Source of the DNA: Unio delphinus
Taxonomy: Eukaryota > Mollusca > Bivalvia > Unionida > Unionidae
Reading direction: 5' to 3'
DNA length: 64,000 nucleotides
NCBI GenBank assembly: GCA_029339505.1
Contig: JAQISU010000191.1
Coordinates: 705,001 to 769,000, forward strand
Shown here: positions 1 through 12,285 of the stretch, one piece after another
Numbering within the stretch: position 1 is the stretch's first letter
Layout: each line of letters starts with the position of its first letter
Position numbers and translations under genes: made by a program
The notes under the pieces: model-generated
What the model was told of the DNA's origin: nothing
Databases searched by the model: none
Seen by the model: only the letters and a program-made list of their open reading frames with translations

Positions 1-272
1 TTACACCACAGCTGAAGCCTGTCTAATGCTATTATTTCTATACAACAAATAAAGCCTGTTTAATGCCATTCTCCTTACACCACAACTAAAGCCTGTTTAA
101 TGCCATTCTCCTTACACCACAGCTGAAGCCTGTTACCATTCTCTCATTACAAGTAAAGCCTGTTTAATGCCATTCACCCTATACAACTAAAGCCTGTTGA
201 ATGACATTCTTCTACTAAAACTGATTTAATGCCATTCTCCTTACACCACAACTAAAGCCCGTTTAAAGCTAT
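1..272. repeat. Degenerate tandem array, unit about 37-40 bp
   Basis: About seven imperfect copies of a unit containing 'ttacaccacaactaaagcc' followed by 'tgtttaatgccattctcc'. Units vary in length through internal losses. The array is cut by the left edge of the window, so its true extent is unknown. No open frame or known element is associated with it. Confidence 0.85.
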
Positions 273-2060
273 TGGAAAATTTTCAAGTTAATTTTTATCA
301 TTGTCTTCATCAGAGTGGAATCATCAGCAAATGTATTTAAATCAGGTGACATTGCATTTCCATTCTTTCATAAGAATATTGTTATTTTATAAAAAGAAAC
401 AAAAAGGGTCAGCAGGGATATCCAGAAATATTTTTTAAAGGGAGAGAGGAGGTGGTTAACAAGTAGACAAGTCTGTGGGAAAAAGTCCCCAATGTGGTTA
501 CAGCGAGCAAAGCCCATACATTTTAAACATTTCCATGTTATACTTTATGCTTCTAACTGTAAAGAAAAATTACTCAATACAAGAGTCATGTTGTTTAGTT
601 CTCATTTTCAGCAGTCAAGTGTTGTGTCTGCCACCACATGCAACCACCTCCATACACCTACCCCTGATCAAAGTATTGATCCTTGAGGCACTCCAGTTTA
701 TCATTTGGTTTTCAGATACATGTACAATTGGTGTAATATTAAGAAATCTTACACTTAAGTATGATGCAAACCATTTGTAAGCTATATCACTACAATGATA
801 AATTATTAGTTTTTCTAGGAAAATTTCAGGACATACAAGATCAAATACTTCATAAAATCCATAATGCTCCCATTCAATTTTCCTTCATGCAAAGCCCACA
901 ATTCTGTATCAACCATTGTCATTAGTGGTCTTCCACAAGAATGATTTTCTCTTAAACCAGATTAGTTATCATAAAGAAATTTATGGTTGCTAAAGTCATA
1001 AACTTGTCATACAGATTTTTTTTCTTCAATTGATTTGTAAAGAATCTTAAGAAATGGGTTGAAATTTTTTAAGGCATCCTTTTCAATGCCTTGTGGAGTG
1101 GAGCTAACTTTGCAGTTTGTTGTACATGGGAAATTTACTAGGCTTCAGTCATATGAATGCAACTGCCTCTACAAGCAGGTGCTTTTAAAATCATTGTGTC
1201 TATCATATCACATCCTGTAGACTGCAAATATTTTATACTAAATGTTTATTTTATTTCATCAATTTTAAATCTAAAATCTTCTGATAAAAATCACCCAAGC
1301 TTTGAGTGATATAATAAAATTGTTGGTTCTTTCAGCTTTGAGACCCCACTGAAAAAATTCCATTAAAAATATTTTCTATTATTACAAGGACCAGAATTAT
1401 ACAAAAACATCAATATTCAGTGTTGTGGGATGTCAGTCTTGTTCTTGATTTTCACACTCATAAAACCAAACCTGCCATAATATGCAGTGTCATGTGAAAA
1501 ACACAATTCTGGATACCCAAACCCTGGACCAAAGTCATATTTTAAAAACAAAATCAGGAATTTAACCCCAATTTTTTTTCAACAAAAAAAATCCACCTTA
1601 TCTTAATTGACCACTCCCATCTTAAATATGTGTATGAACAGTAGGTAAGCAGTCCCACTCAAAGCCCAGGTAAACATATTCTTAGTGTTTGTAGCTGATA
1701 TATGGTTCAGTGGTCAGTTTAGTGTTCACATATATGATTTATTTTTGAAGAGTGTGATTCTGGAAACAATATGCTATTATCCAGGATGGTGGAGTTCTAC
1801 TTCATCATGTACAACAGCAAGCAAGAGAAACAATTCCTTGAACATACTGCAAACATTGTACTGACAAGAAGTATACGATGTATATCAAAATAGTAGAACC
1901 CTATTATGTAGCATATTTGACATGCTAAATTTGAACATTTTCTTCATTAATTCATTATCTTAATATTGTTTTAATTAATAACTATTAATTGACCCATGCT
2001 TTTCAGGACAATTTTAGCTTTGAAATATATTGATTGAAAAACAAAAATAAGCACATGCTC
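273..2060. other. AT-rich non-coding stretch
   Basis: I see no gene, RNA gene or recognised element here. The two overlapping short frames at 475-780 have no recognisable domain and ordinary intergenic composition. CpG is scarce. Confidence 0.6.
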
Positions 2061-2061
2061 A

Positions 2062-2128
<67 letters not shown>
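2062..2128. repeat. (GT)n microsatellite, tail of adjacent SINE
   Basis: About 32 GT dinucleotides run directly into the 3' end of the minus-strand SINE that begins at about 2131. On the SINE's own strand this is an (AC)n tail. The other two copies of the family have short TG/CA-rich ends at the same place, so the microsatellite probably grew from the SINE tail. Confidence 0.9.
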
Positions 2129-2130
<2 letters not shown>

Positions 2131-2440
2131 TTGATTTGGATTTTTAACACAGCTTTAAAACAATTTCAGCCATATTGCTATGATGTATGCAGTGTGGCAG
2201 TTCATAGTGATGTCTAGCACTGGGGCATCATGCTGCAGGCACATACCATAATGTCCCACCCAGTCACATTATCCTGACACCAGGCCGACCAGTCCTAATA
2301 CATTCTATATCTTAATGCTGAGCACCTAGTAATGCAGGTACCACTTTTATAAACCTTTGATATAACTCAGCCAGAATTTGATCCAATGACCGCCCACATC
2401 CGAGGCAGATGCTCTAATCACTACACCACCTGAGCAGTCT
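2131..2440 (-). mobile_element. tRNA-derived SINE, family B, copy 1
   Basis: A roughly 310-bp element that matches the copies at 10.6 kb and 23.1 kb over its whole length. On the minus strand it starts with a tRNA-like head containing a box A-like 'ggtgtagtgattagagc' and a decayed box B ('ggatcaaattc'). A central body follows that contains 'ctggtgtcaggataatgtga', and the element ends in an AT-rich tail and the (AC)n run. Such SINEs are transcribed by RNA polymerase III and moved by a partner LINE; this is known of the class and not shown here. I saw no clear target-site duplication, perhaps because the tail expanded. Confidence 0.85.
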
Positions 2441-3080
2441 GCCAATATTTGTTGATTTGTGTTGACAAAGCAATAACACCTGAACTAGACAGATGGATTT
2501 ATGACTGCTGCATTGCCTGTAAAGTCCCATTAAACTTGAAAATATGTATTTTTTTTCCTACATCCTCAATGAAATGGTTAGCCCTAAATGTGTCATGTTT
2601 AAAGTTTTCTAGAGACAAGTATATCTTGTGGTCAAACTGACTTGTATACAGTTCTGACAGTTCTAACGTTTTTGTTGTTGTGAACAGCATCAGTCATATG
2701 TTCAGGGTTTGCTCAGGGAATCCAGACAGGAAGTTGGACAACAGTACAATCTAGTCTATAGTGAATGCAGAGATGATCACTAATGACACCTTCAAATCTA
2801 CTACCAATGAAAGCAGCAATGACTACATCAATTAAGCATATATTTTCCCATCAAATGGATTTTAAAGACAGGTAAAGACAAATATGCTAAAATGTGTGTT
2901 CCTTAGTAGATTCAAGACTGAACTATTGTAATTTATTTCTGTCTGATTCATTTCAGTATCTACTTCAAAAAGTTCAAAATTTTTATATCTGATAATGCTA
3001 AGTCCACCAATTAAATCTTTCTTGCAATGTGTATTACATGCTTTAAAACAAAACAGACAAGTTAATTGTTTTTTTTATTC
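2441..3080. other. Non-coding stretch
   Basis: Only short frames of 63 codons on opposite strands, without recognisable motifs. No repeat or element seen. Confidence 0.55.
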
Positions 3081-3084
3081 AGAT

Positions 3085-3278
3085 TCTAATTAAAAACTTA
3101 ATGTTTACTTCATTTTAAATAGTCAGCAAGTTTTTATTTTTTAATTTCATGGTGTGATATTTTAAATCTTGTACTTTTGTATGTGTTATCTAATATTGTA
3201 AAGCACTTATAGTTTCTAAAGACTAGGAGCTGTGTTAAGTGCACATTATTAGCATTAGTATTATTATTACTATTACTA
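3085..3278 (+). mobile_element. 3' end of a CR1/L2-type LINE (untranslated part)
   Basis: The T-rich segment, then 'attgtaaagcacttatag', 'tttctaaagactaggagctg' and 'aagtgcacattatt', ending in an (ATT)-rich tail, has the form of the 3' untranslated ends of many CR1/L2-like LINEs in invertebrates ('tgtaaagcgctt...ctatataa...attattatt'). No coding part remains, so this is a strongly 5'-truncated copy. The family assignment is from pattern memory and not from an alignment. Confidence 0.55.
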
Positions 3279-4415
3279 AATAGTCACCAAATTTCAAAGA
3301 TATCTGATCTGCATCCATAACTTTAAAAAATGTGTCATAATTCTAGGCTTTTTACCAAAACAAATTCTGTACTTTAATTCCACCAAATGTTATACTGTTA
3401 ATTACTGAAAGCTTGCAGGTATGATACTGTCTCTAGTTTTAAAAGCATCTAATATTTTTATAGTAGCCAAGCCTGGCTGATGATCATGTTGTATTTGATT
3501 CATTTTTAAAGGCACCAGTCTACCCATGTCTATTAAATATGATACATGTCTTTAAAAACCGCTACAGTATCCCAAAGAATCTGTTTTACATCCTCTTAAA
3601 GCAACTTACTGTTGTTAAAGTTTCAAAAAGACCTAAAAGATTTATCTGTGGACACGTGTTCTATGACTTTAATTCATAGTTCAAGGAATCATGCAGTGAT
3701 CATTTAATCCAATCGTAGGAACATAAAGCTTATAAAGATTTCCTGGAGTGTTGGTATAGATAGGACTGATATGGTTTTTTTAAATTTCCAACATTTACAA
3801 GGATTCTAAAATTATCAGACCAAAAGGTTCAATAAAATAGTTCAGTTTTTACATATCTTTTATTTCAAAAATCATTATTAAATTGAACAATATACCATTC
3901 CTGGTTATCACTTTTTCAAATTATAATTCACAATATGTATTCCAGTTGATATGAAATCGAGATAAGGGCTTGGAATTTTGTTAGGCTGTTTTCTGCAAGT
4001 CTGTCATATTTTGTTCAAAAACCATTTTTCAGATAAAATTAAGAGTCCAACATCTCTTATTTACTTATCTTTATGGACAGTATTACACAAATTATTGGGT
4101 AACAAAATGATTCACTTGTAACAATTAATTAATGTTTCAGAAATTCTTATCACTTGTACATTCTTTTCTAGTAATGTAAAAACTCGATTTTTTCTATGCC
4201 TTAATCCTTGAATATTATTATGAACTTAATAACATTCTTTTATATTATCCCATGTTTTCAAGATGTCAGTTCTTAATTGGGCACTTAAAAGGCAAAGTAA
4301 TGAAGTCTAAGCAAATATTTTGCCATGAAATGAATTACAAAAGGCAAATGGATTGGAAAGAAGCCACAGTAACACCCCATTATGTAATATTAACATGATA
4401 CTTAGATTATCTTAA
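3279..4415. other. Non-coding stretch
   Basis: AT-rich sequence without long frames, arrays or recognised elements. Confidence 0.55.
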
Positions 4416-4416
4416 A

Positions 4417-4612
4417 TTTACCCTACAATGGAATATCTAAAATTTCCCATACAAACCAGTATCGCAAATTTACCATACAAAAATGGTATCTCAAATTTAC
4501 CATACAAAAGCAGTATCCCAAATTTACCATACAAAAATGGTATCTCAAATTTACCATACAAAACAGTATCCCAAATTTACCATACAAAAACAGTATCATA
4601 AATGTACCATAC
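4417..4612. repeat. Tandem array, unit about 26-27 bp
   Basis: About seven copies of 'caaatttaccatacaaaaat' plus 'ggtatct' or 'cagtatcc' variants. The minus strand reads through as a repetitive peptide, which is a product of the repeat and not evidence of a gene. Confidence 0.9.
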
Positions 4613-4945
4613 AAATGAGTTATTTCAATATGAATTGAATTGCACACGGGATCATGGCAATAAAAATAAATTATTTTTAGGTTATTTGCAAGCAATCAGA
4701 GGCTTAGATAGCTGGGCTGTGGTGCAGTTCTGCGCCCTGGTCCACCTCATTGCCTTTTTGATAGACAGTGAGCCTGCTACAGTCTGGATTCTCCATTGCC
4801 TTTTAGCTCTACTTATAACAGTATTTATTTTGCTTCTTCATGAGCCATCAATCAACACACCATACAAACAAAGATAAGCACCAAAAAAGCACCCATACTA
4901 TTACTGATGTCTTTATCACTTGGACATGTCTGATATATTTAAATA
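4613..4945. other. Non-coding stretch with one unassigned open frame
   Basis: A plus-strand frame of 91 codons (4602-4877) begins inside the neighbouring array. It encodes a leucine- and isoleucine-rich stretch that could pass for a membrane segment, but it has no homology I recognise. I treat it as chance. Confidence 0.5.
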
Positions 4946-4948
4946 CAT

Positions 4949-5093
4949 GTTGTTGTTATTGTTGTTCCATTTTTCATCACCTCATCAACTGGAGATAAGT
5001 GACTTTCCCAAGGGCACATTGAGGCAGGTACTGAACATGTTACCATGGATTATGTATTTAATGTTTGTACTAATGAGCTACCATGTCTCCCCT
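4949..5093 (-). mobile_element. Decayed tRNA-derived SINE-like fragment
   Basis: On the minus strand the sequence reads from a tRNA-like head ('catggtagctcattagtac') through 'cagtacctgcc' and 'tgtgcccttgggaaagtcac' to an (AAC)-rich tail (4949-4967 on plus). The 'cttgggaaagtcactta' block also occurs at 36.77 kb beside a similar tRNA-like head, so the two are probably old copies of one family. The sequence is highly diverged and the boundaries are approximate. Confidence 0.45.
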
Positions 5094-5095
5094 AT

Positions 5096-5163
5096 TTAAA
5101 TACATTAATATAACCCTATTTAAATACATTAATATAACCCTATTTAATTACATCATATAACCC
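5096..5163. repeat. 24-bp tandem repeat, about 3 copies
   Basis: The unit 'ccctatttaaatacattaat' plus 'ataa' occurs twice exactly and a third time with changes. Confidence 0.9.
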
Positions 5164-7505
5164 TCAAATGAAGTTAGTGATGATGATCAATCTACATTAT
5201 TATTTATTGAAAATTATTCCCCGACTTGGGGATGTAAAATATTCACTATGTGCTTTCCTGTACACCTCTCCCTTAATAACTTGCTCACATCAGAGGCCAA
5301 AAACATTGACTGCACTGTAAGTAAGGATGTGAGTTACTGAGGGACCTTCCAAAACATATGCTTGACATCAAGAGAACTGTGGGTTGGGGCGGAACAGGGC
5401 TATTTAGTGACTGAAACCTCGTTTTATAATCGCATCAAGAATAATTGTCAATAAAGTGATTTTTCTAATGAAGTTGATCAATATTCTGTATAAATTACAT
5501 TTTTTTTTAAAATGTCCAATATCAGAAAGATTGATAACATGATTCCAACTGGTTTCAACAACCAACATGGTGTGACATTATGTCATGGCTTTTTGTTTTG
5601 TTGATTAGTCTGGTTCCAGGAGTATTGTAGGTAGTATTTTCAGGGAAAAAAGGATTTTTCTAAGCAGGAAACCAGACTAATTGTTGATACACTACCAAAC
5701 AATATTCCTTTTTTAAATAATAACAAACAGAAATACACATTTCGTGAGACCAATGTCTAATATTTTTTGTTGAAACTCTATTATTTTTAATTGTTCAAAT
5801 AGTAAGATATTGATGCTATGAATTCATTCAAATAACAGTGAAACTTCTTATCATCATTGAGGATATCTCTATGTGTGAGTTCAGGAATGGTCTCAAACTC
5901 ATTTTCCCCACAATTGTCCATATCTGTAAAACTGAGCTCTTTATTTTATGAAGTACTCATTTCTCTTGGTGTCTTGCTATCTTTAATCAGTTATGATTGA
6001 ATAGGTTAATTTAAGGAAATATAATAAGATTACATACACAATAACATTTTTTACAGTGTTCGATTGATCGATTGAAATGTGTAACCCGACATACGATCGG
6101 GGCCGCTGGTTCCTAAGCAAGTAGGATTTGTATGCCTTTCAACTTTTTTAGTTAATTCCATCTCCTTTGATTCAAAAGATGTAATTAACATGATAATAGA
6201 AAGTAGGCCCGCTGTTTATTTAGTGCAACAATACAACAAATGCTTCCACTAGTCTGATATCAAAACACAGTTGGCACTTAATTAGGTTCTCAGAGAAATG
6301 CTTGGTACATAGCTATTAAAGTAGATTGACATGTTTTTATAGTTTTAATTACATGAGGACACATTGCACTAATGATGATCAGACATGCAAGGAACCAAAA
6401 GACAGAACTTGAACACAAATTTTAGTTAGTAAAAAAGTATTCAATTGGTATTTATTTATTAAAGTAATGCCTCCACTAGGCATATGAGACATTTTCATTG
6501 ACTGAAATTTCCTTGAATATCATTAATTATGGTGTACTAAGAATGTTGTTTGACAAGAAAATAAAACAAATTTTATGACTTTATTTTAAAGTTGATATTT
6601 CATAATGCTGATTAAAATTTTCAGGACCTACCTACCATTATAGATGATAAAGCGAGCAATTGATCAAAATTTCCATTTTGATCATGATTTTCATCAAGTT
6701 CAATAAATTGGGATCAGTTTGGGGGCATTTCCTGATCAGTTTGTGGTATTTTTAAAAATGGGATCAATGTATGATCTGTGTTATAAGCAGGTTCACAAAT
6801 TGTCAGGGAGTGGCGTAGTTTGAAATACCATGAAAAGAGGTGCATGTCAAATATGATAATGCTAAGTACATGTGCAAGACACTTGGCATCAAATATTCTT
6901 CTTTTCTTGCAGGACTTTTAAATATAACATGAAAAGGTTTCATGAATCTGAGCTTACAAAGGTGCAAATTAAAACAATATGTTGGCATATTTGTAGCATC
7001 CACTTGCCACTGTTCCACTCAGATAATTAGACTTATTCATTCAGATTTATTGACTAACTGCTAACAAGTATTTAAAGGAAAGAAGTCAACTAATTCAAAT
7101 CCTAAAGGGACATGACCATTTTTCTATGTGGACATAATAACAGGAAAAGATGATCAAAGGATGTGTTAATGTTATGCTGTCCATTTTAACCACTTGCATT
7201 TCTCTCTCATGGGTAATGAGCAAAAGTAAAAGAAGTGAAAGTAAGTGTGAGAATACTGTCATCACTTTCTCTAAAGATGAATGCCCTAGATAGTCCCATG
7301 AGAATACCATGGCAACATACTTAGGTTTCTATCAGTAAGGAATTGGTAGCTCTCTTGAAAGTTCATTCAATGACCTCAAATGGTTAAGGCTGAATATGGC
7401 GTGAACTTTGAATGAGTAGGAAAATTAATATGCCACCATATAAAGATTTGAAATTGTATATATCATATTGCAAAACCTGTACAAACACCCCAAAACTTAG
7501 TCTGA
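5164..7505. other. Non-coding stretch
   Basis: No gene seen. It holds a stem-loop at 5605-5680 (listed separately), an imperfect inverted repeat around 5270-5347 ('acttgctcacatc' facing 'gatgtgagtta'), and a small CpG-containing patch near 6058-6120 that stands out from the CpG-poor surroundings. Confidence 0.5.
5605..5680. repeat. Inverted repeat or very short MITE-like stem-loop
   Basis: Arms 'ttagtctggttcc' and 'ggaaaccagactaa' pair over about 13 bp with a single extra base and enclose about 50 bp. This could be a small non-autonomous element or a chance hairpin. No second copy was noticed in the window. Confidence 0.6.
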
Positions 7506-7510
7506 TTTTT

Positions 7511-7758
7511 TGTTGTTGTAGTAGGGTTTAATGCCATTTTTCAGCACAAGATAGGCTATACATGGCAGCCAGTATTAATAGTTGAGGAAGAACCGGAGAA
7601 AACCCCAGAAAAAAACACAGACCCACTAGAAGCTACTTGCAAGCTTTCTCACATACCCACATTGTGAGAATCAGACACTCGAACCCATGCAGACAGAGGT
7701 GAGATGGCAGTGGTCCGTAACGGAAAGCACTTTAGACCACTAGGCCATTCAGGGCCCC
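7511..7758 (-). mobile_element. tRNA-derived SINE, family A, copy 1
   Basis: Full-length, about 248 bp, on the minus strand. The 5' end 'ggggccctgaatggcctag' leads into a Ser/Leu-type tRNA-like head with box A (around 'tggtctaaagtgc') and box B ('gggttcgagtgtc'). The body contains the complements of 'gcaagcttgc' and 'tggctgccatgtatagcc'. The 3' end reads 'ctgaaaaatggcattaaacc' followed by a short (CAA)n tail. Seven nearly full copies of this family lie in the window. No open frame is expected. Confidence 0.92.
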
Positions 7759-7919
7759 AAAAATTTAGTCTCATGCTATTGCATAATAATTCATTCATGT
7801 CTATGGCCAGTTGTAAATCAAAATTTCTGTTACATTATATTTTATTGACAGCTGCCACATGTGAACAAAATGACACCTACTTTTCTAAAGACACTCATAT
7901 TGAATTGAGGAAGCTGATT

Positions 7920-7922
<3 letters not shown>

Positions 7923-7967
<45 letters not shown>
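7923..7967. repeat. (TA)n microsatellite
   Basis: About 22 TA dinucleotides. Both strands read as alternating Tyr-Ile, which is an artefact. Unlike the array at 21.1 kb, I cannot tie it to a transposable-element end. Confidence 0.97.
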
Positions 7968-9540
7968 CTCATACTATGACTAATAAGATACAAAAACATA
8001 AATACAGAATCCATGACTTTAGAACAAGAAGGTTTAAAGTTCTGATGTTGATTCTCTAACTCCAGAATCTCCAGTGTACAATGGATGGGTATAGAGTGGG
8101 AGGGACAAGGAAGGCTGGACAACTGGCCATCACAGAGGCTCTATAGCCAGCTGAGCTATGAATAAAAAACAACTAATATGCATGAAAAACACAATAAAAT
8201 ATTCAATTGATATTAAATTTTTTTAAAATAAGAGCCTTACCCATCAAGATCTTTATAAAATCCAAATGAAAAAACGGTAGTTGTATTCTTTATAGTTTGT
8301 CTCCTGTCATCTGCACATATCATCCCCCAGAGAAGAAAGAAACTTCTACACAGGCTATTGACTGTACTAATTAAATACAAGCAGACATGGAGTGGCTCAA
8401 TGGTCTGATAAATCTCCTCTGTAATACACTGCTCTATACAAGGACAGTGAAAATAGTAATGCATAGCCACATTAGGTTTACTGGACAGGGCACAATGTAG
8501 CCTCTAATCAATTTGGATCAGTGTGACAAATTAGTGACCTGGGTTAATCTGTCCACCTTATTCATGAAGACTGTTGAAGAGTACTGAGTATTAAATAAAT
8601 ATTATGTATGGTCTATTTCATTTGACACATCAAAGGTTGTACAATAATGATACAAGGGTGTATAGGTCAACAACAAATGTGTACCATCCATACTGGATAC
8701 TATCAATTTATTAATTAATGATGACAGGCTTGATACAGTATAAGAAAGTAACAGATTATTTATTTATTTACACTTTATGTGGCAAATAGTATAAAACAAA
8801 CAAAAAAAAAACTAATGGACAAGGAACTAATGCAAGAGGTCAAATACACCAGAATACTCTAATGGTCCATCAACTAATTTCCATACCTGAAAAAATCTGC
8901 AAAGAAAACAAATAACTTACTGCAATTTTCATGAAAACAATGATCTCAATGCACTCAGACAAAAAAGGTTTATAGAGAATGAAACTAAAACATATTTTGA
9001 GCATGCAAGGATGAGAAGTATAGGTTGGCACATATGATGAAAATTCATTGTACAGTATGTGGTTTTATTTCCCCTTTTAAATTCTAGATACACATACATT
9101 CCAAATATATCTCATTTCACAGGTAAAAGGTCTTGCTGAGAGATAGCTGAATTCCAGCTAGTGTTGTAAATTTAAAAAGATGATAATCAATTGGACACAG
9201 CATGTCCCTCTCACTGACCACCCAGTGAACTTCCATACATGGCAAACTCCAATTACCCTGGAATATATATCTTCACTGGACAATTTAATTAGAGTAAGGT
9301 GTCCATCCCTTGACTTAATACTTGGACATGCTTCTTTGCCCTAGAATACCTCACAATTTGACCAATTCAGTACTTGTCAAAGCTCATGAAAAAGTTAAAA
9401 GATTTATTGACTCTTCATTGTTACCTTTCAGCCAGAACAAACCAAATGGACCCATCAAGTTTTCATTTAAAATTATACATAATACTGTAACCAAAGAAAT
9501 ATATGAGTAAATACAGGAAATGTTGATCGCCTGTCACATA
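7968..9540. other. Non-coding stretch, possible decayed tRNA-like segment near 8.0-8.15 kb
   Basis: On the minus strand at about 8150 the sequence 'catagctcagctggctatag' resembles a tRNA D-arm/box A, but no convincing box B follows. It may be an old SINE head. Nothing else was recognised. Confidence 0.35.
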
Positions 9541-9542
9541 CA

Positions 9543-9753
9543 TACCTTACATACTCGCTTACAAGATAGATCCAACTGCAAACTTCACAAACCCAGTTCT
9601 GCTGTCACAGAATGCACCTGCAGATCTGAGTCTATGCAGTTTAATAATTGAAACAAACAACACAGACTGTGATTTGCCAGTGTATAATCCACCATTGATC
9701 TGGGTAGATGCAGCCTGCACTTTAACTAGACTTATAAGTGAGTGTATAGGGTG
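9543..9753 (-). mobile_element. Two-hairpin MITE (family M), copy 1
   Basis: Orientation B. Left terminal repeat 'ccttacatactcgcttacaa', right terminal repeat 'cttataagtgagtgtatagg'. Both internal hairpins are still recognisable: 'acccagttctgctg' facing 'cagatctgagtctatgcag', and 'actgtgatttgcc' facing 'gatctgggtagatgcag'. See the copy at 35.46 kb for the family description. Confidence 0.85.
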
Positions 9754-10568
9754 GTCATATATCTAGGGCTAAAAAATTAAAAATACATCACATTGCACTG
9801 AAGTATAATGAAGATTGTGTTCATGCAAATACAAAAAATTTTATGTTTAATTATGTAAAGGGCTTATTCAACTCCACAACCTTAAGGTGAAAATATAAAC
9901 ATTCATACTGCACTAGACCCAATAGAAAAAAGTCCCATACTGTAGAAAAAAATTGTTTTTGCACCAATCTTTAAGTTAGCTACATAGAGATATTTCATAC
10001 ATGAGATGGGCATATAATTTGTGTTCATGGTACTTTTGTTAAAAATCAAATGTTCTAACAAATTTGACCAATTTTGTTCTACAGGGCACTTCTTTATCTG
10101 GAAAACAATTTAAAAAATAAAAACACCTACAACTTTTCTTTCGTAGATGTTTATGCCATGTCTGTGTTGGCATTGACTAAAGCCAAAGTCACTAAAGGTG
10201 ATAAAATCTGTTAGATGGCAATGAGTACAAATTTTAAAACAATGTATCTGGCAATACAAACATTTACATGTACTGGTAGTGTTTGTGATAGTTTGCCAAG
10301 TTGCAATGTAATGTGTCCTTAACAGCCGCTAGTGTAACACACTCTCAAGGTTAAAGTCAAACCTATGACAAATATGATCAACTTTATTTGAGGTTCATTT
10401 TATAACAAATGAGATTAAATTTATATTAAAAAAAATTATAATTCAATCCTAGAAGTAATGAGCAGACACTAAAGTTCAACAAGAAAAAGATCAAGAACAG
10501 AAAATTCAGTTCATACCAGTTTCACCAGATATTCAAAAAAGGTTATTGTTTTCATTAGATACACTACT
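9754..10568. other. Non-coding stretch
   Basis: No open frames of note, no arrays and no recognised elements. Confidence 0.55.
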
Positions 10569-10581
10569 TATTGCAATAATG

Positions 10582-10898
10582 TGTATGCATGTTTTGGATT
10601 TTGAATGCAGCTTTAACAATTTTAATCATATTACTACCATGTCTGCAGTCTGGAAGTTTAAAACAATCTCCAGCACTGGGGTATCATGCCTCAGACATAT
10701 ATCATCATGTCCCACCTAGTCACATTGTCTTGACACCAGGCAACCAATCCTAACACTAACCTCTTATTGCTGAGAATCAAGTGAGGCAGCTGTAAGTACC
10801 ATTATTATAAGTTTTGAACATGACTTGGCCAGGGTTCAAAGCTGTAACCTACCACATCTGAGGCAGGTGCTCTGACCCTTTAGACCATTGGAGCAGTC
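10582..10898 (-). mobile_element. tRNA-derived SINE, family B, copy 2, with target-site duplication
   Basis: Same architecture as the copy at 2.1 kb. It is flanked by 'tattgcaataatg' (10569-10581) and 'tattgtaataatg' (10899-10911), a 13-bp direct repeat with one mismatch. This gives exact element ends and shows insertion by retroposition. The box B region ('gggttcaaagctg' on the complement) is degraded. Confidence 0.9.
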
Positions 10899-10911
10899 TA
10901 TTGTAATAATG

Positions 10912-12284
10912 CAAGTCCCCAAGTAAATATAATAATACAGTCTAGACAACAAGGTTAGGGTGTCAAACTGTTGAAGTAAATAAGATTTTGTCCTTTTAAT
11001 ACTAATATTGCATTATGCACAACAACTTTTCCTTTGTTTTTTTAAGATGTTCCATCTAAGCATGGAAGGTGAGGTTGGGTTGGACAATGACCCCTGCCTT
11101 TGGGATTCTAGGTTCAATGCTGCTAACTGTAGAATGCTACTAACAGTTCTCTAAAATCCCTAGTAAAATCTGTAAAAAATGATCTTTTTTTCTATGGTTG
11201 AAATTTTATCAATTAGCATTGTCTGAATTCTAGTGTATTCAATATATACTCTGCCATCAGTGATGAATTCAGGAATTTTTGGGTCTGTGGAAGCATGAAG
11301 ATGAGGACAGGATTGTTCATTTGTATGAAAATGGTTATGTTTCTTATTTTTCCAGTAAAGAGCCTACTATTTCAACTGGAACATGGGGTGGGATTTGACA
11401 CCTATATACATCAGCTTAGATCCACTACTGAGACCTAATCAATTTTCCATTACAGGATAAACTCTTTGTAGATAATTCTATACCTATGGTGAATACTGAG
11501 CAAAGGTGCCTGTATTAATTTTACCAGTTACTGTTACCACTGTACATCATACAAATTTAAGCAATGCCTTGATAAATTCTAATGCAACAAAGTATGCAGT
11601 AATCAGTATACAAAGAAAAACAAATTTATCACTTGGGTGGCCTGTGGTAAAGAATCTAGTATTTCTGACGGAGGCAAAATGATCAAGATACATCTGAAAT
11701 AATCCAGCTTTGATTAGAATTGTCTGACTGAGTGGAGGGGGAAGGGTGTGTATCTAAAGACCTCAATATAAAGATGTCTTTGAACCTATCTTTTGAAGAA
11801 AAAAATGTTTGTCCCTGAACATTTGTGCATTCTTATGGCTGGTGTTCCTGTTTGAAGTATATGTTGGTGCTATTAACTTTATTTTACCATCCATGTAACA
11901 TAAATCTGTTTCCAATTTGATAAAACTTACTTTCTTAACCACTGACTACAAAAATAAATTCTGGCCAAAATATATAAAGTGCATAGCCTGAAAATTGGTC
12001 ATTTTTATGATGCAAACATTTGTTGTAAGCAGACACTGCAGAATTTATGAAACTATGGAATGGTTAAATGATTACAATCCATTAACTGTATCATGCCAAC
12101 TGTCCTTACTCCAGAGGTGCCTGCCTTGTACAGGTTTCAACAGGCATTTAATGACATTCTCTCATCTTCTACTTCTGTCTACTGTGCGTTAATTGTATTG
12201 CAGCAACATCATTTTGACACAGAGTATACATTTTAAGAGAGATTTTGAAACCTTTGGAACCTTGTATTTAGAAATCAGGGTGAT
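10912..12284. other. Non-coding stretch
   Basis: No gene or recognised repeat. The 65-codon frame at 11995-12192 has no recognisable motif. Confidence 0.55.
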
Positions 12285-12285
12285 T

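Noticed and set aside
4602..4877. 91-codon frame with hydrophobic stretches
   Set aside because: It starts inside a tandem array, has no known motif and no splice or start context.
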